Positions 1 through 7,937 of a stretch of DNA of 27,009 nucleotides are shown here, in pieces. Both the position numbers and the translations under genes were made by a program. Below the pieces are notes generated by a model. The model saw only the letters and a program-made list of their open reading frames with translations, did no database searches and had not been told where the DNA came from. The first letter of the stretch is position 1, and every line of letters starts with the position of its first letter. Source of the stretch: Lichenicoccus sp964242335 (lineage in GTDB: Bacteria; Pseudomonadota; Alphaproteobacteria; Acetobacterales; Acetobacteraceae); NCBI GenBank assembly GCA_964242335.1, contig CAXTAY010000048.1, forward strand, positions 1 to 27,009, written 5' to 3'.

Positions 1-216
1 GCCGCTGGCGCCTCTGCCGGCTCCGCCGCTGGCGCCTCTGCCGGCTCCGCCGCTGGCGCCTCTGCCGGCTCCGCCGCTGGCGCCTCTGCCGGCTCCGCCG
101 CTGCAGCCTTCGTCGTCTCCGCCGCCGTAGTTTCCGCCGTCTCAGCCGAGCGGGCCTCTGCCGGCTCCGCCGGGGGGGCCTCTGCCGGCTCCGCCGGGGG
201 GGCCTCGGCCAGCTCC
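1..216 (-). repeat. 24-bp tandem repeat encoding the Ala/Glu/Pro tail of trigger factor
   Basis: There are nine contiguous 24-bp units (1-24, 25-48 and so on to 193-216). The four units covering 1-96 are identical. Units at 97-144 are degenerate (Thr/Ala/Lys rich), and units at 145-216 are near-copies with Pro-Pro in place of Pro-Ala. Each unit is exactly eight codons, so copy-number change would keep the frame. The array continues beyond the window edge, so its total copy number is unknown. Confidence 0.95.
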
Positions 217-1535
217 TCGGGGGTCACGATCCGCTCCTCGACGTGCGCCTGGTCGAGCACGTAGTCGACCACCTTGTTCTCGAAGATCGGGCCGCGCAGC
301 GTCTCGGCCGCCTGCGGGTTCTTGCGGAAGAAATCCAGCACCATCTGCTCCTGGCCCGGATAGCGCCCCGCCTCGGCGCGCATCGCGCGTCCGAGCTCCT
401 CCTGCGACACCTGGATGCCGGCGGCGCGGCCGATCTCGGCCAGCAGCAGGCCTAGCCGCACCCGTCGCTCGGCGATGCGCCGGTAGTCGGCACGCAGCGT
501 CGTCTCGTCCTTGCCCTCGTCCTCGTCGTCCTGTCGGCCCTCCTTGCGATCGGCCTCGACGCGCTGCCAGATCGAGGCGAACTCGCTCTCGACCATGCCC
601 TCGGGTGCCGAGAAGTCGGCGCGCTCGGCGAGCGCGTCGAGCAGCTCGCGCTTGATGCGCATCCGCGACAGCTGCTCGTATTCCTGCCGCACCTGCTGGC
701 CGAGCACCTCGCGCACCTGCTCCAGCCCCTCGAAGCCCAGCGCCTTGGCGAGCTCGTCGTCGATCGCCGGATCCACCGCGCGCTTCAGCGCCTTCGCCGT
801 CACCTCGAAGCTCGCCGCCTTGCCGGCGAGCTCGGCGGCCTGGTACTGCTCGGGGAAGGTCACCTCGATGACGCGCTGCTCGCCGGGGGCGAGACCTTCC
901 AGCTGCTCGGCGAAGCCGGGGATGAAGCCGGTGCCGCCGAGCTCGATGTTGACGTCCGAGCCGGCGCCGCCCTCGAAGGCGACCCCGTCCATTCTGCCGA
1001 CGAAATCGACGCTGAGCGTGTCGCCGATCGCAGCACCCCGCTGCTCGTCAATGGTCTCGAAGCTGCGCTGCCGCTTGGCGATGTCGCTGAGCGCGCGGTC
1101 GATGGTCTCGGGATCGGGCTCGGCCTTCAGGCGGGTCAGCGACAGCCCGCCCAGGTCGGGCATGCTGATCTCCGGCAGCAGCTCGAGCTCGACGGTGAAT
1201 TCGAGGTCGCTGGAGGCGCTGCCCGACACCGGCGCGTCGAGGGCGCCGCGCACCAGGTCGACCTTCGGCTGGCTCGCCGAGCGCAGCCCGCGTTCGGCCA
1301 GCAGGTCGCGCGTGGCGTCGTTGACCGTCTGCTCCAGCACCTCGCCGGTGACCGCGGTGCCGTAGCGCTGCCGCACGATCGAGAGCGGCACCTTGCCCGG
1401 ACGGAAACCCGGCAGCTTCATGGTGCGGCCGAGCTCGGTCAGGCGCGCCTGTCGCTTGCCCTCCAGTTCGGCGCCCGGCACCACCACGGTGAAGCCGCGC
1501 TTCAGGCCTTCGGAAAGCGTCTCAGTCACCTGCAT
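1..1535 (-). CDS. tig: Trigger factor, 3'-truncated by the window edge
   Basis: This is the ribosome-associated chaperone and peptidyl-prolyl isomerase that meets nascent chains at the exit tunnel. The N-terminus reads MQVTETLSEGLKR, and the ribosome-docking loop GFRPGKVP follows at about residues 46-53. The FKBP-type PPIase domain is visible at about 165-250 (FVGRMDGVAFEGG, then GFIPGFAEQLEGLAPGE, then FPEQY). The helical C-domain runs to about residue 438. From about residue 440 there is an Ala/Glu/Pro tail of 8-residue units (AEPAEAPA) that reaches the window edge, so 511 codons are visible and no stop is seen. The family is usually about 430-460 residues, so the tail is an addition. I chose the ATG at 1535, which gives the family-typical MQVTE start, over the in-frame ATG at 1547, where an AGAGG motif sits too close. 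tRNA-Leu lies 50 bases upstream on the same strand. Confidence 0.95.
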   Translation of the reverse strand, partial: MQVTETLSEGLKRGFTVVVPGAELEGKRQARLTELGRTMKLPGFRPGKVPLSIVRQRYGTAVTGEVLEQTVNDATRDLLAERGLRSASQPKVDLVRGALDAPVSGSASSDLEFTVELELLPEISMPDLGGLSLTRLKAEPDPETIDRALSDIAKRQRSFETIDEQRGAAIGDTLSVDFVGRMDGVAFEGGAGSDVNIELGGTGFIPGFAEQLEGLAPGEQRVIEVTFPEQYQAAELAGKAASFEVTAKALKRAVDPAIDDELAKALGFEGLEQVREVLGQQVRQEYEQLSRMRIKRELLDALAERADFSAPEGMVESEFASIWQRVEADRKEGRQDDEDEGKDETTLRADYRRIAERRVRLGLLLAEIGRAAGIQVSQEELGRAMRAEAGRYPGQEQMVLDFFRKNPQAAETLRGPIFENKVVDYVLDQAHVEERIVTPEELAEAPPAEPAEAPPAEPAEARSAETAETTAAETTKAAAAEPAEAPAAEPAEAPAAEPAEAPAAEPAEAPA

Positions 1536-1585
1536 CTGCCAGGCCATCCTCTGCCAATAGGGTCGCACGCGGGGCGCGGGACGGA

Positions 1586-1670
<85 letters not shown>

Positions 1671-1741
1671 AGGCACGCCCTCAGCAGACCCGCAGGGCCG
1701 TCCGCGATCACGCCCGTCGGAACCGTCGCCGTGAGCGCGCG

Positions 1742-1770
1742 GCTTTAGCCCAGCACCGGCGGCGAGGCAA
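1742..1770 (-). promoter_or_regulatory. Possible promoter for tRNA-Leu/tig
   Basis: On the minus strand TTGCCT (1770-1765) is followed, 17 bases on, by TAAAGC (1747-1742). The element sits between the stop of the hydrate-repair gene (1776) and the tRNA 5' end (1670). Matches to the sigma-70 consensus are partial, so this is only a candidate. Confidence 0.2.
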
Positions 1771-1775
1771 GCGGC

Positions 1776-3248
1776 TCAGGCCGGGCCCACGGCACGGCGC
1801 ATCGCCGCGGGCAGCCGCTCCGGCAGATCCTCCGCCAGCAGCCCCTCGCCGGCCAGGTTCGCCGCCTCGCCGTGCAGCCACACCGCCGCGCACGCCGCCT
1901 CGAAGGCGCCGCCGCCCCTGGCCTCATCGTCAGAGCCGTCGCCGCGCAGCACGCCGCGGGCCAGCATCGCCGCCAGGATCCCCGACAGCACGTCGCCGGC
2001 ACCCGCGGTGCCGAGCCAGGGCGGCGCGTCCGCATTGATCGCCGCACGTCCGTCGGGGGCCGCGATGACCGTGTCGGACCCCTTGAGCACCACCACCGCA
2101 CCGAGCCGCGCCGCGGCGGCGCGCGCGGCAGCCAGCCGGTCCGAGCCCGGATCGCCGAACAGGCGGGCGAACTCGCCGGCGTGCGGCGTGATCACGCTGA
2201 CACCGCTCAGCCGCTCCGGCTGTCCCGCCGCCTCCGACAGCGCGCCGGCGTCGGCGACCACCACGCGGCCGGCCTCGAGCAGCGCCGGCAGCGCCGCCCG
2301 CACCTCGGCCTCGTCCAGCCCCGGGCCGCACACCCAGACCTGGCGGCGCTGGTCAGCGAGCAGCGTGCGCAGCGGCGCGTCGTCGACGATCAGGCCGGGG
2401 GTGCCGACGCGATACAGCGCCGCCCCTTGCTCGGCGGCGATCCGCACCAGCCCGGCACCGGCGCCGCGGGCACCGGCGGCGGCGAGCCGCGCCGCCCCGC
2501 TCATCGCCGCACCGCCGCAGACGCTGACCACCCCGCGGGTGTATTTGTGGTCCATCGCGCCCAGCGGCCGCAGCCGCCACAGCCCCGGCCGGTTGCGCCA
2601 GGTGCGGGCGTCGATCCGCGCCAGCAGCGCCGCCGGGATGCCGATCTCGGCGATCTCCAGCGTGCCCAGCCGGTCGCGCCCGGGCAGCAGCAGGTGCCCG
2701 GGCTTGGCACGGAAGAAGCTTACCGTCAGCTCCGCCTGCGGCGCGCTGCCGCGTATCGCCCCGGTCGCCCCGTCGACGCCGCTCGGCATGTCGATCGCGA
2801 GCACGCGACGCGCCGCCGCCAATGCCGCGGCGGCGAGGCCCTCGACCGGACGCGACAGCCCGGCGCCGAACACCGCGTCGATCACCAGCTCGGCACGCGC
2901 CACCGCCGCGGGATCGAACGGCCGCACCGGCCCGCCCACCGGCGACGCCGCCCAGGCCGCCGCGGCGCGGGCGGCATCCGTTCCCTCGGGTGCGGGGGCC
3001 AGCCTGGCAACGGTCACCGGCCAGCCGCGCTGCGCCAGCAGGCGGGCGGCCACGAAGCCGTCTCCGCCGTTGTTGCCCGGGCCGCAGAGCACCAGGGTGC
3101 GGCAGGGTGGGTAGTGCCGGACCGCCGCACGCGCCACCGCGCGACCGGCACTCTGCATCAGCCCGTACGACGAGGTCGACGACGCCGCCAGACGATCCGC
3201 CTGGCCCATCTCCTCCGGGGTCAGCAGCACCAGGGAGTGATCCGCCAT
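1776..3248 (-). CDS. nnr: Bifunctional NAD(P)H-hydrate epimerase / ADP-dependent NAD(P)H-hydrate dehydratase
   Basis: This 490-residue two-domain enzyme repairs damaged nicotinamide cofactors. The N-terminal YjeF-type domain interconverts R and S hydrates, and the C-terminal ribokinase-fold domain dehydrates the S form back to NAD(P)H using ADP. The epimerase signature LCGPGNNGGDGFVAARLL lies at about residues 54-71, followed by VIDAVFGAGLSRPVEG and IDMPSGVDGATG. The dehydratase half shows ITPHAGEFARLFG, VVLKGSDTVIAAPDG and the anion-hole motif GTAGAGDVLSGILAAMLA at about residue 413. The length matches the fused bacterial form. The ATG at 3248 gives MADHSLVLLTPEEM and has AAGGA about ten bases upstream. 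The open frame extends further 5', but that part has no family similarity. It is divergent from the CopD-like gene. The fused architecture makes the assignment secure. Confidence 0.96.
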   Translation of the reverse strand: MADHSLVLLTPEEMGQADRLAASSTSSYGLMQSAGRAVARAAVRHYPPCRTLVLCGPGNNGGDGFVAARLLAQRGWPVTVARLAPAPEGTDAARAAAAWAASPVGGPVRPFDPAAVARAELVIDAVFGAGLSRPVEGLAAAALAAARRVLAIDMPSGVDGATGAIRGSAPQAELTVSFFRAKPGHLLLPGRDRLGTLEIAEIGIPAALLARIDARTWRNRPGLWRLRPLGAMDHKYTRGVVSVCGGAAMSGAARLAAAGARGAGAGLVRIAAEQGAALYRVGTPGLIVDDAPLRTLLADQRRQVWVCGPGLDEAEVRAALPALLEAGRVVVADAGALSEAAGQPERLSGVSVITPHAGEFARLFGDPGSDRLAAARAAAARLGAVVVLKGSDTVIAAPDGRAAINADAPPWLGTAGAGDVLSGILAAMLARGVLRGDGSDDEARGGGAFEAACAAVWLHGEAANLAGEGLLAEDLPERLPAAMRRAVGPA

Positions 3249-3278
3249 CTCAGGACATCCTTCGCGCGCCGGGCGCTG

Positions 3279-3306
3279 TTGCTTTCGCCGGTCTAGGCCG
3301 TATTGA
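3279..3306 (+). promoter_or_regulatory. Possible promoter for the CopD-like gene
   Basis: TTGCTT (3279-3284), a 16-base spacer and TATTGA (3301-3306) would place the transcript start about 30 bases before the ATG at 3343. The -10 region coincides with that of the divergent minus-strand candidate, so the two promoters may compete. Confidence 0.3.
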
Positions 3307-3326
3307 GACCCGCGTCCGCAAGACAA
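3299..3326 (-). promoter_or_regulatory. Possible promoter for the NAD(P)H-hydrate repair gene
   Basis: On the minus strand TTGTCT (3326-3321) and AATACG (3304-3299) are separated by 16 bases, about 50 bases upstream of the ATG at 3248. The -10 half overlaps the candidate -10 of the divergent + strand promoter. Sequence match only, and weak. Confidence 0.25.
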
Positions 3327-3342
3327 CGCTGCCCTGGAGCCC

Positions 3343-3810
3343 ATGATGCAGTCCGAACCCGCCACCATACTCTGGGGCCTCGTGCTCACCGTGCACCTGC
3401 TCGGCATGGCGCTCTGGGTCGGCGGCGCCGCCTACGCGCTGCTGGTGCTGCGCCCCAGCCTCAACCTGCTCGACCAGACCCAGCGCGTGTCGGTCAGCCT
3501 GCAGACCCTGAGCCGCTTCTTCCGGCTGATCTGGCACGTGATGCCGATCGTGCTGCTGACCGGCTGGGCGATGGAGATCTTCCGCGAGGGCGGCTTCGCC
3601 AACGCCGACTGGCACATCAACGCGATGCAGGGGCTCGCGCTGGTGATGACCGGCGTGTTCCTCTGGACCTATTTCGGCCCGTTCCGTCGCGCGCGGCGGG
3701 CGATCCGGCCGCAGCCGGCACTGTTCGAGAGCATACGCTCGCTGGTTGGCATGAACCTGGTGATCGGGGCTTCCATCGTGGTGGTGGCGTCGCTGGGTCA
3801 CAGCTTCTGA
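3343..3810 (+). CDS. CopD-like four-helix integral membrane protein
   Basis: This is a 155-residue protein with four predicted membrane segments, at about residues 8-30, 62-80, 92-112 and 130-150. The first helix reads VHLLGMALWVGGAAYALLVLRPSL, and the His plus GxALWVGG pattern followed by an LRP turn resembles the CopD/DUF2269 group of small inner-membrane proteins. Histidines also lie in the second helix (LIWHVMP) and before the third (DWHINAM). These could bind metal or heme, but that is inference. The start has CTGGAG five bases ahead of a double ATG. The gene stands alone: divergent from the cofactor-repair gene and convergent with the GH15 gene, which begins its 3' end 43 bases further on. 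No partner gene hints at a substrate, so a copper role should not be assumed. Confidence 0.72.
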   Translation: MMQSEPATILWGLVLTVHLLGMALWVGGAAYALLVLRPSLNLLDQTQRVSVSLQTLSRFFRLIWHVMPIVLLTGWAMEIFREGGFANADWHINAMQGLALVMTGVFLWTYFGPFRRARRAIRPQPALFESIRSLVGMNLVIGASIVVVASLGHSF

Positions 3811-3853
3811 GGTAAGGGCGCGGCCTCGCACCCGCGATCGAGGAGGCGGGTTC

Positions 3854-5680
3854 CTATTCTGCGGCGGCCTGGGTTTCGCCGCGCAGCGGCACGGTGCGGT
3901 TGCGCAGGTTCACCGCCGAGTTGATCAGGCCGACATGCGAGAACGCCTGCGGGAAGTTGCCGACTAGGCGCTTGGCCTGCGGATCGTACTCCTCGGACAG
4001 CAGGCCGAGATCGTTGCTGAGCGAGACCAGGCGCGCGAACAGCGCCTCCGCCTCGCTGTGCCGCCCCTGCAGCACGTAGGCGTCGACCAGCCAGAACGTG
4101 CAGGCGAGAAAGGCGCCCTCGCGGCCGGGCATACCGTCGACGCTGCTCTCGGTGCGGTAGCGCAGCACGAAACCATCCTCCATCAGCTCGCGCTCGACCG
4201 CGGCCACGGTGGCGATGATCCTCGGATCGTCCGCCGGCAGGAACCCGGTGACCGGGATCAGCAGCAACCCGGCATCGAGCGCGTCGGAGCCGAAGGACTG
4301 GGTGAAGCAGCCCTTGGTCTTGCTGAACCCCTGCTCGCAGACCGTCCTGTGGATCTGGTCGCGCACCCCGCGCCAGCGCTGCACCGGCCCGTCGAGGCCG
4401 AACTGCTCGCAGTCGCGTATGGTGCGGTCGAACGCCATCCAGGCGAACAACTTGGAGACGGTGAACTGCCTGCGACCGCCGCGCACCTCCCACATGCCCT
4501 CGTCCGGCTGCTCCCAGATCGCCTCCAGGTGCTCGACCAGCGCCACCTGCAGCGACCAGCCGAAGCCCGGCTCGCGCAGGTTCTCCTGTCTCGCCAGGTG
4601 CAGGGCGGCGATCACCTCGCCATAGACATCGAGCTGCAGCTGATCGGCGGCGGCATTGCCGACGCGCACCGGTGCCGCACCCTGATAGCCGGCCAGCCAG
4701 GGCACCTCCCACTCCTGCAGGCTGCGCTCGCCGGCGATGCCGTACATGATCTGGATCTGGTCCGGGCTGCCGGCGATGGAGCGGTGCAGCCAGTCCCGCC
4801 ACAGCTTCGCCTCGTCGTAGTAGCCGCCGGACATCATCGCGATCAGAGTCAGGCCGGCGTCGCGCAGCCAGCAGAACCGGTAGTCCCAGTTGCGCGGCCC
4901 GCCGAGCTGCTCCGGCAGCGAGGTGGTCGGGGCGGCGACGATGCCGCCGGTCTCGGCGAAGGTCAGTCCCTTCAGCGTCACCATCGAGCGCAGCACGACG
5001 TCGCGGTGCGGACCCTGGTAGGCGCAGCGACCGGACCACTCCGACCAGAACGCCTGCGTGCGCGCCAGTGCGGCGTCGACGTCGATCAGCGCCGGTGGCG
5101 CCAGGTGCGACGGGCCGTAGCTGAGCACGAAGATCACCCGCTCGCCCTCCGCGACGGTGTACCGGCCGACCGTCGCCATGTCCTCGCCCGCGAGCGGCAC
5201 CGTGGTGCGCAGGCTGACCAGGTGCGGCCCGGCAACGGCGACGATCCCGGACTCCCCCGGCGCCGCGCTGTCCGGCAGCCGCGTCACCCACGGGATCGAG
5301 TTGCCGTAGTCGAAGCGCAGCAGCAGCTTGCTGGTCATCTCGACGCGACCGCGCCGCCCTTCGACGATCCGCACGATGCTCGGCACGGAGCTGTCGATCG
5401 GCATGAAGTCGGTGACGGCGACGGCCCCCGCCGGTGTCGTGAACAGGGTCTGCAGCACCAGCCCGCCCTCGTGGTAGGAGCGCGTCGCCTGCGCCGCCTC
5501 GTCGGGTGCCAGCAGCCAGCGCCCGTTCTCCTCGGTGCCGACCAGGGCGGCGAGGCAGGCGCCGCTATCGAAGCGCGGCCAGCACAGCCAGTCGATCGAG
5601 CCGTTGCGCCCGACCAGGGCGCAGCTGCTGCAGTCGCCGATCAGGGCGTACTCCTCGATCGCCAGGGCGGTGTAGACCAC
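3854..5680 (-). CDS. Glycoside hydrolase family 15 protein (glucoamylase/trehalase-like)
   Basis: This 608-residue protein consists of the N-terminal beta-sandwich and (alpha/alpha)6 barrel found in bacterial GH15 enzymes. The start matches the family opening (ALIGDCSSCALVGRNGSIDW, with WPRFDSGACLAALVG beyond). The hallmark RNWDYRFCWLRDA is at about residue 260. A candidate general-acid Glu sits in MWEVRGG at about residue 398, and the C-terminal GLLSEEYDP block with the candidate base lies at about 560, followed by GNFPQAFSHVGLINSA. Known members cleave alpha-glucosidic bonds in trehalose, maltooligosaccharides or glucans, and the substrate cannot be told from sequence. No signal peptide is seen, so it is probably cytoplasmic. 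The start is GTG at 5680 with GGAGGAG about eight bases upstream; the frame stays open to 5914 without similarity. It is monocistronic. Confidence 0.93.
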   Translation of the reverse strand: MVYTALAIEEYALIGDCSSCALVGRNGSIDWLCWPRFDSGACLAALVGTEENGRWLLAPDEAAQATRSYHEGGLVLQTLFTTPAGAVAVTDFMPIDSSVPSIVRIVEGRRGRVEMTSKLLLRFDYGNSIPWVTRLPDSAAPGESGIVAVAGPHLVSLRTTVPLAGEDMATVGRYTVAEGERVIFVLSYGPSHLAPPALIDVDAALARTQAFWSEWSGRCAYQGPHRDVVLRSMVTLKGLTFAETGGIVAAPTTSLPEQLGGPRNWDYRFCWLRDAGLTLIAMMSGGYYDEAKLWRDWLHRSIAGSPDQIQIMYGIAGERSLQEWEVPWLAGYQGAAPVRVGNAAADQLQLDVYGEVIAALHLARQENLREPGFGWSLQVALVEHLEAIWEQPDEGMWEVRGGRRQFTVSKLFAWMAFDRTIRDCEQFGLDGPVQRWRGVRDQIHRTVCEQGFSKTKGCFTQSFGSDALDAGLLLIPVTGFLPADDPRIIATVAAVERELMEDGFVLRYRTESSVDGMPGREGAFLACTFWLVDAYVLQGRHSEAEALFARLVSLSNDLGLLSEEYDPQAKRLVGNFPQAFSHVGLINSAVNLRNRTVPLRGETQAAAE

Positions 5681-5734
5681 GCGGCACTCTCCTCCAACTT
5701 CCCGCCCTGCCGCCCGCGGTCGAGCGCCCGCGAG

Positions 5735-5749
5735 CGGACCAGCGGTCCG
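5735..5749. repeat. Small inverted repeat in the GH15/helicase divergent region
   Basis: CGGACC and GGTCCG face each other across a 3-base loop, a perfect 6-bp dyad. It lies 55 bases ahead of the GH15 start codon and in the leader of neither proven transcript. It could be an operator or a small hairpin. A similar GGACC/GGTCC dyad occurs upstream of the suf regulator. Confidence 0.45.
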
Positions 5750-5831
5750 ACCGTCGACGCCGAATCCCCAACGAAGACGTCTCCGCTTGGTTCCGACCCG
5801 CGGCGGCGCACCGCCCTGGTGCGGCATTCTC

Positions 5832-5860
5832 TTGACTTGTCGCGACATTATGCGGATACG
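5832..5860 (+). promoter_or_regulatory. Candidate promoter of the DEAD-box helicase gene
   Basis: TTGACT (5832-5837) matches the -35 consensus at five of six bases, and a 17-base spacer leads to GATACG (5855-5860). Transcription would begin near 5867, about 45 bases before the ATG at 5913. This argues against any helicase start upstream of that point. Confidence 0.4.
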
Positions 5861-5912
5861 GCTACGCAGCCGGACGCCGCACGAGCGGCGCCCCGCGCGC
5901 CGGTCGCGAAGC

Positions 5913-7850
5913 ATGGCCTATATGCCGCCGTTCGGCGACAGGCTACGGCCTCGCAACCCTGACCAGCCCGAGAGAATTTTGAACGACACCGATACCGCCG
6001 AGCCGGACGGGATGCCCCGGCAGCACTCCGATACTCTTCATCAGGCCGTGGAGGATCAGGCCGTCCTGACGGACGCGCCGGGCGAGCCCGAGACGGCGTC
6101 GCCGATCCCGGTGTCGACGGACGCCGGCAGCGCGCGGGAGGCCGCGGCCGCCCCGGAACTGCCGCTGTTCTCCGAGCTCGGCCTCTCTGAGCCGATCCAG
6201 CGCGCCATCGCCGACATGGGCTACCTGCACCCGACGCCGATCCAGGCGCAGGCGATCCCGGTCGTGCTCGCCGGGCGCGACGTGATGGGCGTGGCGCAAA
6301 CCGGCACCGGCAAGACCGCTGGCTTCACCCTGCCGCTGCTCGACATCCTGTCCGGGTCGCGGGCACGGGCGCGCATGCCGCGCTCGCTGATCCTCGAGCC
6401 GACCCGGGAGCTGGCGCTGCAGGTCGCGGAGAACTTCCTGCTCTACGGCAAGTACCTCAAGCTCAACCACGCGCTGCTGATCGGCGGCGAGAGCATGTCC
6501 GAGCAGAAGGAGGCGCTCAACCGCGGCGTCGACGTGCTGATCGCCACCCCCGGTCGGCTGCTCGACCTGTTCGAGCGCGGCGGGCTGCTGCTGACCCAGA
6601 CCAGCATCCTGGTCATCGACGAAGCCGACCGCATGCTCGACATGGGCTTCATCCCCGATGTCGAGCGGATCGTCTCGCTGCTCTCGCCGACCCGGCAGAC
6701 GCTGTTCTTCTCGGCGACGATGGCGCCCGAGATACGCCGTCTGTCCGACATGTTCCTGAAGAACCCGAAGGAGATCACGGTCAGCCGCGCGGCGTCGGTG
6801 GCGCCGACGATCGAGGAGGGCCTCGCCGTGGTGCCCGAGATCGACAAGCGCCGCGCGCTGCGCCGCCTGCTGCGCGCCGAGGACGTGCAGAACGCGCTGA
6901 TCTTCTGCAACCGCAAGCGCGACGTCGACATCCTGCACAAGTCGCTGCGCAAGCACGGCTTCTCGGCGGGTGCCCTGCATGGCGACCTGCCGCAGCCGGT
7001 GCGCTTCGCGACACTGGAGAAGTTCAAGGCGGGCGAGCTGCAGCTGCTGGTGTGCTCGGATGTCGCGGCGCGCGGCATCGACATCGGCGGCCTCAGCCAC
7101 GTGTTCAATTTCGACGTGCCGATCCATGCCGAGGACTACGTGCACCGCATCGGCCGCACCGGCCGCGCCGGGCGCACCGGGCACGCGCTCGGCATCGCCA
7201 GTCCCTACGACCGGATGTTCGTCGAGGCGATCGAGAAGCTGACCGGACACGTGATCCCGCGCATCGGGGTCGACGGCATCGAGTCCGTCGAGTGGGCCGA
7301 GACGTCGCGCGGGCGCGGCGGCCGCGGGCGCGGCGCCAAGCCGGAGTCGCGCGGTCGCGGCCGCAAGCCCGACGAGCGTGACGCCGCTCCCGACCGCCCC
7401 ACCGCACCCCGCGCGGAGCCGACCCGGAACGAGGCGGCACGCCCCGAAGCGTCTCGCGCCGAGCCACCGCGCCCGGACGCGCCGCGCCCGGAGGCCACGC
7501 GTGCCGAGCCGGCTCCCCGGTCCGAACCGCAGCGGAGGTCGCGCCGCGCGGAGCCCGCCGCCGTGCCGGAGCGCCAGTCGCGACGCGATGCCGAGCCCCA
7601 GCGCGACGCGCCAGGACGTGACACCCAGCCGCAACGTGACGACCGTCCGCGCCGCGACACCCAGCCGCGTCGCGACGAGCGTGGCCGGCAGGAAGAGCCA
7701 GGCCCGACCCTGATCGGCTTCGGCGACGAGGTGCCGGCCTTCATGCTGCTGCCGACCCGCGCCGGCCGCCCCGGTCCGACCGAGGCCGATCCGTCATCCT
7801 CCGACACGGCGTTGATCGAGGACGCCGACGATCTTCCCGGCCAGGACTGA
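5913..7850 (+). CDS. DEAD-box ATP-dependent RNA helicase (RhlE-like) with long disordered tail
   Basis: This 645-residue helicase unwinds RNA duplexes during ribosome or RNA metabolism. A 75-residue acidic leader precedes the Q motif (FSELGLSEPIQRAIADMGY, PTPIQAQAI). All helicase motifs follow in order: AQTGTGKT (about 127), PTRELALQ, TPGR, DEAD (about 236), SAT (about 267), LIFCNRK, ARGID and HRIGRTGRAG (about 411). From about residue 465 to the end is an Arg/Pro/Glu-rich tail. It opens with an RGG-like stretch (RGRGGRGRGAK), continues with RAEP/RPEA and RRDTQP repeats, and closes with a conserved-looking block containing GFGDEVPAFMLLP. Such tails usually bind RNA. The start is uncertain: ATG 5913 is taken, but TTG 5979 (after GAGAGA) and ATG 6012 are possible. 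The stop codon is the first base triplet of a 15-bp repeat array leading into the methyltransferase gene. Confidence 0.94.
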   Translation: MAYMPPFGDRLRPRNPDQPERILNDTDTAEPDGMPRQHSDTLHQAVEDQAVLTDAPGEPETASPIPVSTDAGSAREAAAAPELPLFSELGLSEPIQRAIADMGYLHPTPIQAQAIPVVLAGRDVMGVAQTGTGKTAGFTLPLLDILSGSRARARMPRSLILEPTRELALQVAENFLLYGKYLKLNHALLIGGESMSEQKEALNRGVDVLIATPGRLLDLFERGGLLLTQTSILVIDEADRMLDMGFIPDVERIVSLLSPTRQTLFFSATMAPEIRRLSDMFLKNPKEITVSRAASVAPTIEEGLAVVPEIDKRRALRRLLRAEDVQNALIFCNRKRDVDILHKSLRKHGFSAGALHGDLPQPVRFATLEKFKAGELQLLVCSDVAARGIDIGGLSHVFNFDVPIHAEDYVHRIGRTGRAGRTGHALGIASPYDRMFVEAIEKLTGHVIPRIGVDGIESVEWAETSRGRGGRGRGAKPESRGRGRKPDERDAAPDRPTAPRAEPTRNEAARPEASRAEPPRPDAPRPEATRAEPAPRSEPQRRSRRAEPAAVPERQSRRDAEPQRDAPGRDTQPQRDDRPRRDTQPRRDERGRQEEPGPTLIGFGDEVPAFMLLPTRAGRPGPTEADPSSSDTALIEDADDLPGQD

Positions 7851-7937
7851 TCCGACCGGGTCTGATCCGAGCGGGTCTGATCCGAGCGGGTCTGATCCGA
7901 CCGGGAACGATCCGGTGGGGAACGATCCGACCGGAAG
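7848..7937 (+). repeat. 15-bp tandem repeat spanning helicase stop and methyltransferase start
   Basis: Six contiguous 15-bp units of the form TGATCCGASCGGGTC run from 7848 to 7937. The first three letters of unit 1 are the helicase TGA stop. Units 2 and 3 are identical, and units 4-6 diverge progressively. In the methyltransferase frame each unit reads as the pentapeptide D-P-[S/T/V]-G-[S/N]. Unit 5 has CCGGTG where the others have CCGACC or CCGAGC, and this creates the GTG at 7915. Confidence 0.92.

Noticed and set aside
511..1365. Ser-rich 284-residue + strand open frame
   Set aside because: Antisense shadow of the trigger factor gene, composition driven by reversed Glu/Ala/Arg codons.
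3811..3853. Possible terminator between the convergent CopD-like and GH15 genes
   Set aside because: Only a 5-bp CCTCG/CGAGG stem with a 10-base loop and no T-tract; too weak to call.
4058..5962. 634-residue open frame antisense to the GH15 gene
   Set aside because: No domain is recognisable, the composition is skewed, and it fully overlaps a clear GH15 enzyme.
5943..7634. 563-residue open frame antisense to the DEAD-box helicase
   Set aside because: Shadow frame; all helicase motifs are on the other strand.
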